A stretch of DNA of 43,846 nucleotides from Rickettsiales bacterium (GTDB lineage Bacteria > Pseudomonadota > Alphaproteobacteria > Rickettsiales > JALZUV01), in NCBI GenBank assembly GCA_029252805.1, contig JAQXAR010000013.1, positions 1 to 43,846 on the forward strand. The letters run 5' to 3'. Shown here in pieces: positions 43,171 to 43,846 of this stretch; the first letter of the stretch is position 1; every line of letters starts with the position of its first letter. Below the pieces are notes generated by a model. The model saw only the letters and a list, made by a program, of their open reading frames with translations, made no database searches and was not told where the DNA came from. The position numbers were made by a program, and so were the translations under genes.

Positions 43171-43846
43171 ATGCCTGATTCAAATATTTTCGAAACGCTC
43201 GAAACTGCTTCTAATAAGCCGTCCGAACAGACTGCCGTAGATTGCACAACGATACACGGCCTGTGTGAAATGCCGCTGGGTAATGAGCTGCTCGATGCTC
43301 AGTTTACCCGTGAAGGGCATGACCTATTAGTGACTGCACAAAATACATTAGTGATCGCCGAGAACTATTTCATCCATGATGATGCCCCTACCCTGATTTC
43401 TGAAACAGGCAAGAAGATTGCTGGCAGCTCTGTCAATGTTTTGGCTAACTCAGAAGCGCCGAAAGAATATGCCGGTCCCACTCATACCGAAGCAGCAATC
43501 GGCGCGGTTGAAAAATTAGAAGGTTCAGTGACGGTAAAACGCGGTGGCGTAGATATTGAGCTCAAGCAAGGCGATGCTGTTTTCCAAAATGATGTAGTCT
43601 TAACAGCCGATAACAGTAAAATCGGCATTACCTTTGAAGATGGCTCGGTTTTCACCTTAGGTTCTGACGCCCGTATGACGCTCGATAGCTTCGTTTATGA
43701 TGCTGAAACCGGTGACGGCTCTTCATCCATCAATGTACTCAAAGGTATGTTCAAATTCGTGAGTGGTGAAATCGCCGCGAATAACCCAGGCGAAATGCAA
43801 GTTGAAACTCCAGTCGCAACAATCGGTATTCGTGGCACCACAGGCG
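43171..43846 (+). CDS. FecR-domain protein, N-terminal part of a probable large surface protein (runs off the window)
   Basis: The frame is open from ATG 43171 to the window end (225 codons). The first 110 residues are acidic and not recognised. From about residue 113 there is a FecR domain: LEGSVTVKRGGVDIELKQGDAVFQNDVV, then IGITFEDGSVFTLGSDARM, and the end motif VETPVATIGIRGTTG. No signal peptide or membrane helix is present, unlike FecR sigma regulators. By family knowledge this cytoplasm-style N-terminus with a FecR domain often heads very long repeat proteins exported by type I secretion (RTX or cadherin-like adhesins). That continuation is an inference. Confidence 0.75.
   Translation, partial: MPDSNIFETLETASNKPSEQTAVDCTTIHGLCEMPLGNELLDAQFTREGHDLLVTAQNTLVIAENYFIHDDAPTLISETGKKIAGSSVNVLANSEAPKEYAGPTHTEAAIGAVEKLEGSVTVKRGGVDIELKQGDAVFQNDVVLTADNSKIGITFEDGSVFTLGSDARMTLDSFVYDAETGDGSSSINVLKGMFKFVSGEIAANNPGEMQVETPVATIGIRGTTG

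Noticed and set aside
1-43846. CRISPR arrays, rRNA genes and riboswitches
   Set aside because: No regularly spaced repeats, rRNA signatures or recognisable riboswitch cores were seen on either strand.

Overview
The window looks like chromosomal DNA of an alphaproteobacterium with moderate to low GC. The indicators are a ChpT-type histidine phosphotransferase, a tad/cpa pilus locus in the Caulobacter/Rhizobium order cpaB-C-D-E-F-tadB-tadC, an L21 protein with a long Ala/Lys/Pro tail, and a FecR-domain N-terminus of the kind that heads very large surface proteins. I cannot assign a genus. Everything here was read by eye; no database search was run.

Layout. 0-10.5 kb is mostly housekeeping: the 3' end of an IS1595-type transposase, chpT, an S24-type repressor, an NtrC-like regulator without a GAFTGA loop, rplU-rpmA with promoter and terminator, nadB, an nfeD-qmcA-aceB run, a YihY/BrkB membrane protein, and ndk with promoter and terminator. 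10.7-13.0 kb is a tRNA-Leu(CAA) integration hot spot. A P4-type integrase follows the tRNA, then comes a degraded copy of the tRNA 3' end, then the wrecked start of a second integrase at the same distance. 13.0-13.4 kb holds two very small minus-strand genes.

13.7-16.1 kb is a ydbH-ynbE-ydbL operon, a predicted inner-to-outer membrane lipid transport bridge. A chemoreceptor and an ankyrin-like relic follow. 18.0-29.1 kb is a nearly complete tad (Flp pilus) secretion locus: cpaBCDEF, tadBC, a TPR lipoprotein on the other strand, two TadE/TadF-like pseudopilins and TadG. No flp pilin or prepilin peptidase gene was seen here. rhlE follows.

31.0-37.7 kb is the most unusual part. Two very large convergent genes lie between rhlE and a broken ion-channel gene. 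The first (1343 aa) is a strongly diverged, enlarged relative of phosphoenolpyruvate carboxylase. It keeps most recognisable catalytic and metal-binding positions, but its glycine-rich Arg loop and C-terminal tail are altered. The second (836 aa) has a muramidase/transglycosylase-like core, an acidic Glu/Val repeat and two C-terminal membrane segments.

37.8-43.8 kb holds a two-TM K+ channel gene split by an in-frame TAG, an orphan dihaem cytochrome c (CcoP-like), an APC permease overlapping an RND/MMPL exporter, a sodium:solute symporter relic, and the start of a FecR-domain protein that runs off the window. At least five gene relics (second integrase, 13.5 kb fragment, ankyrin, channel, symporter) suggest a genome undergoing gene loss and tRNA-targeted insertion.
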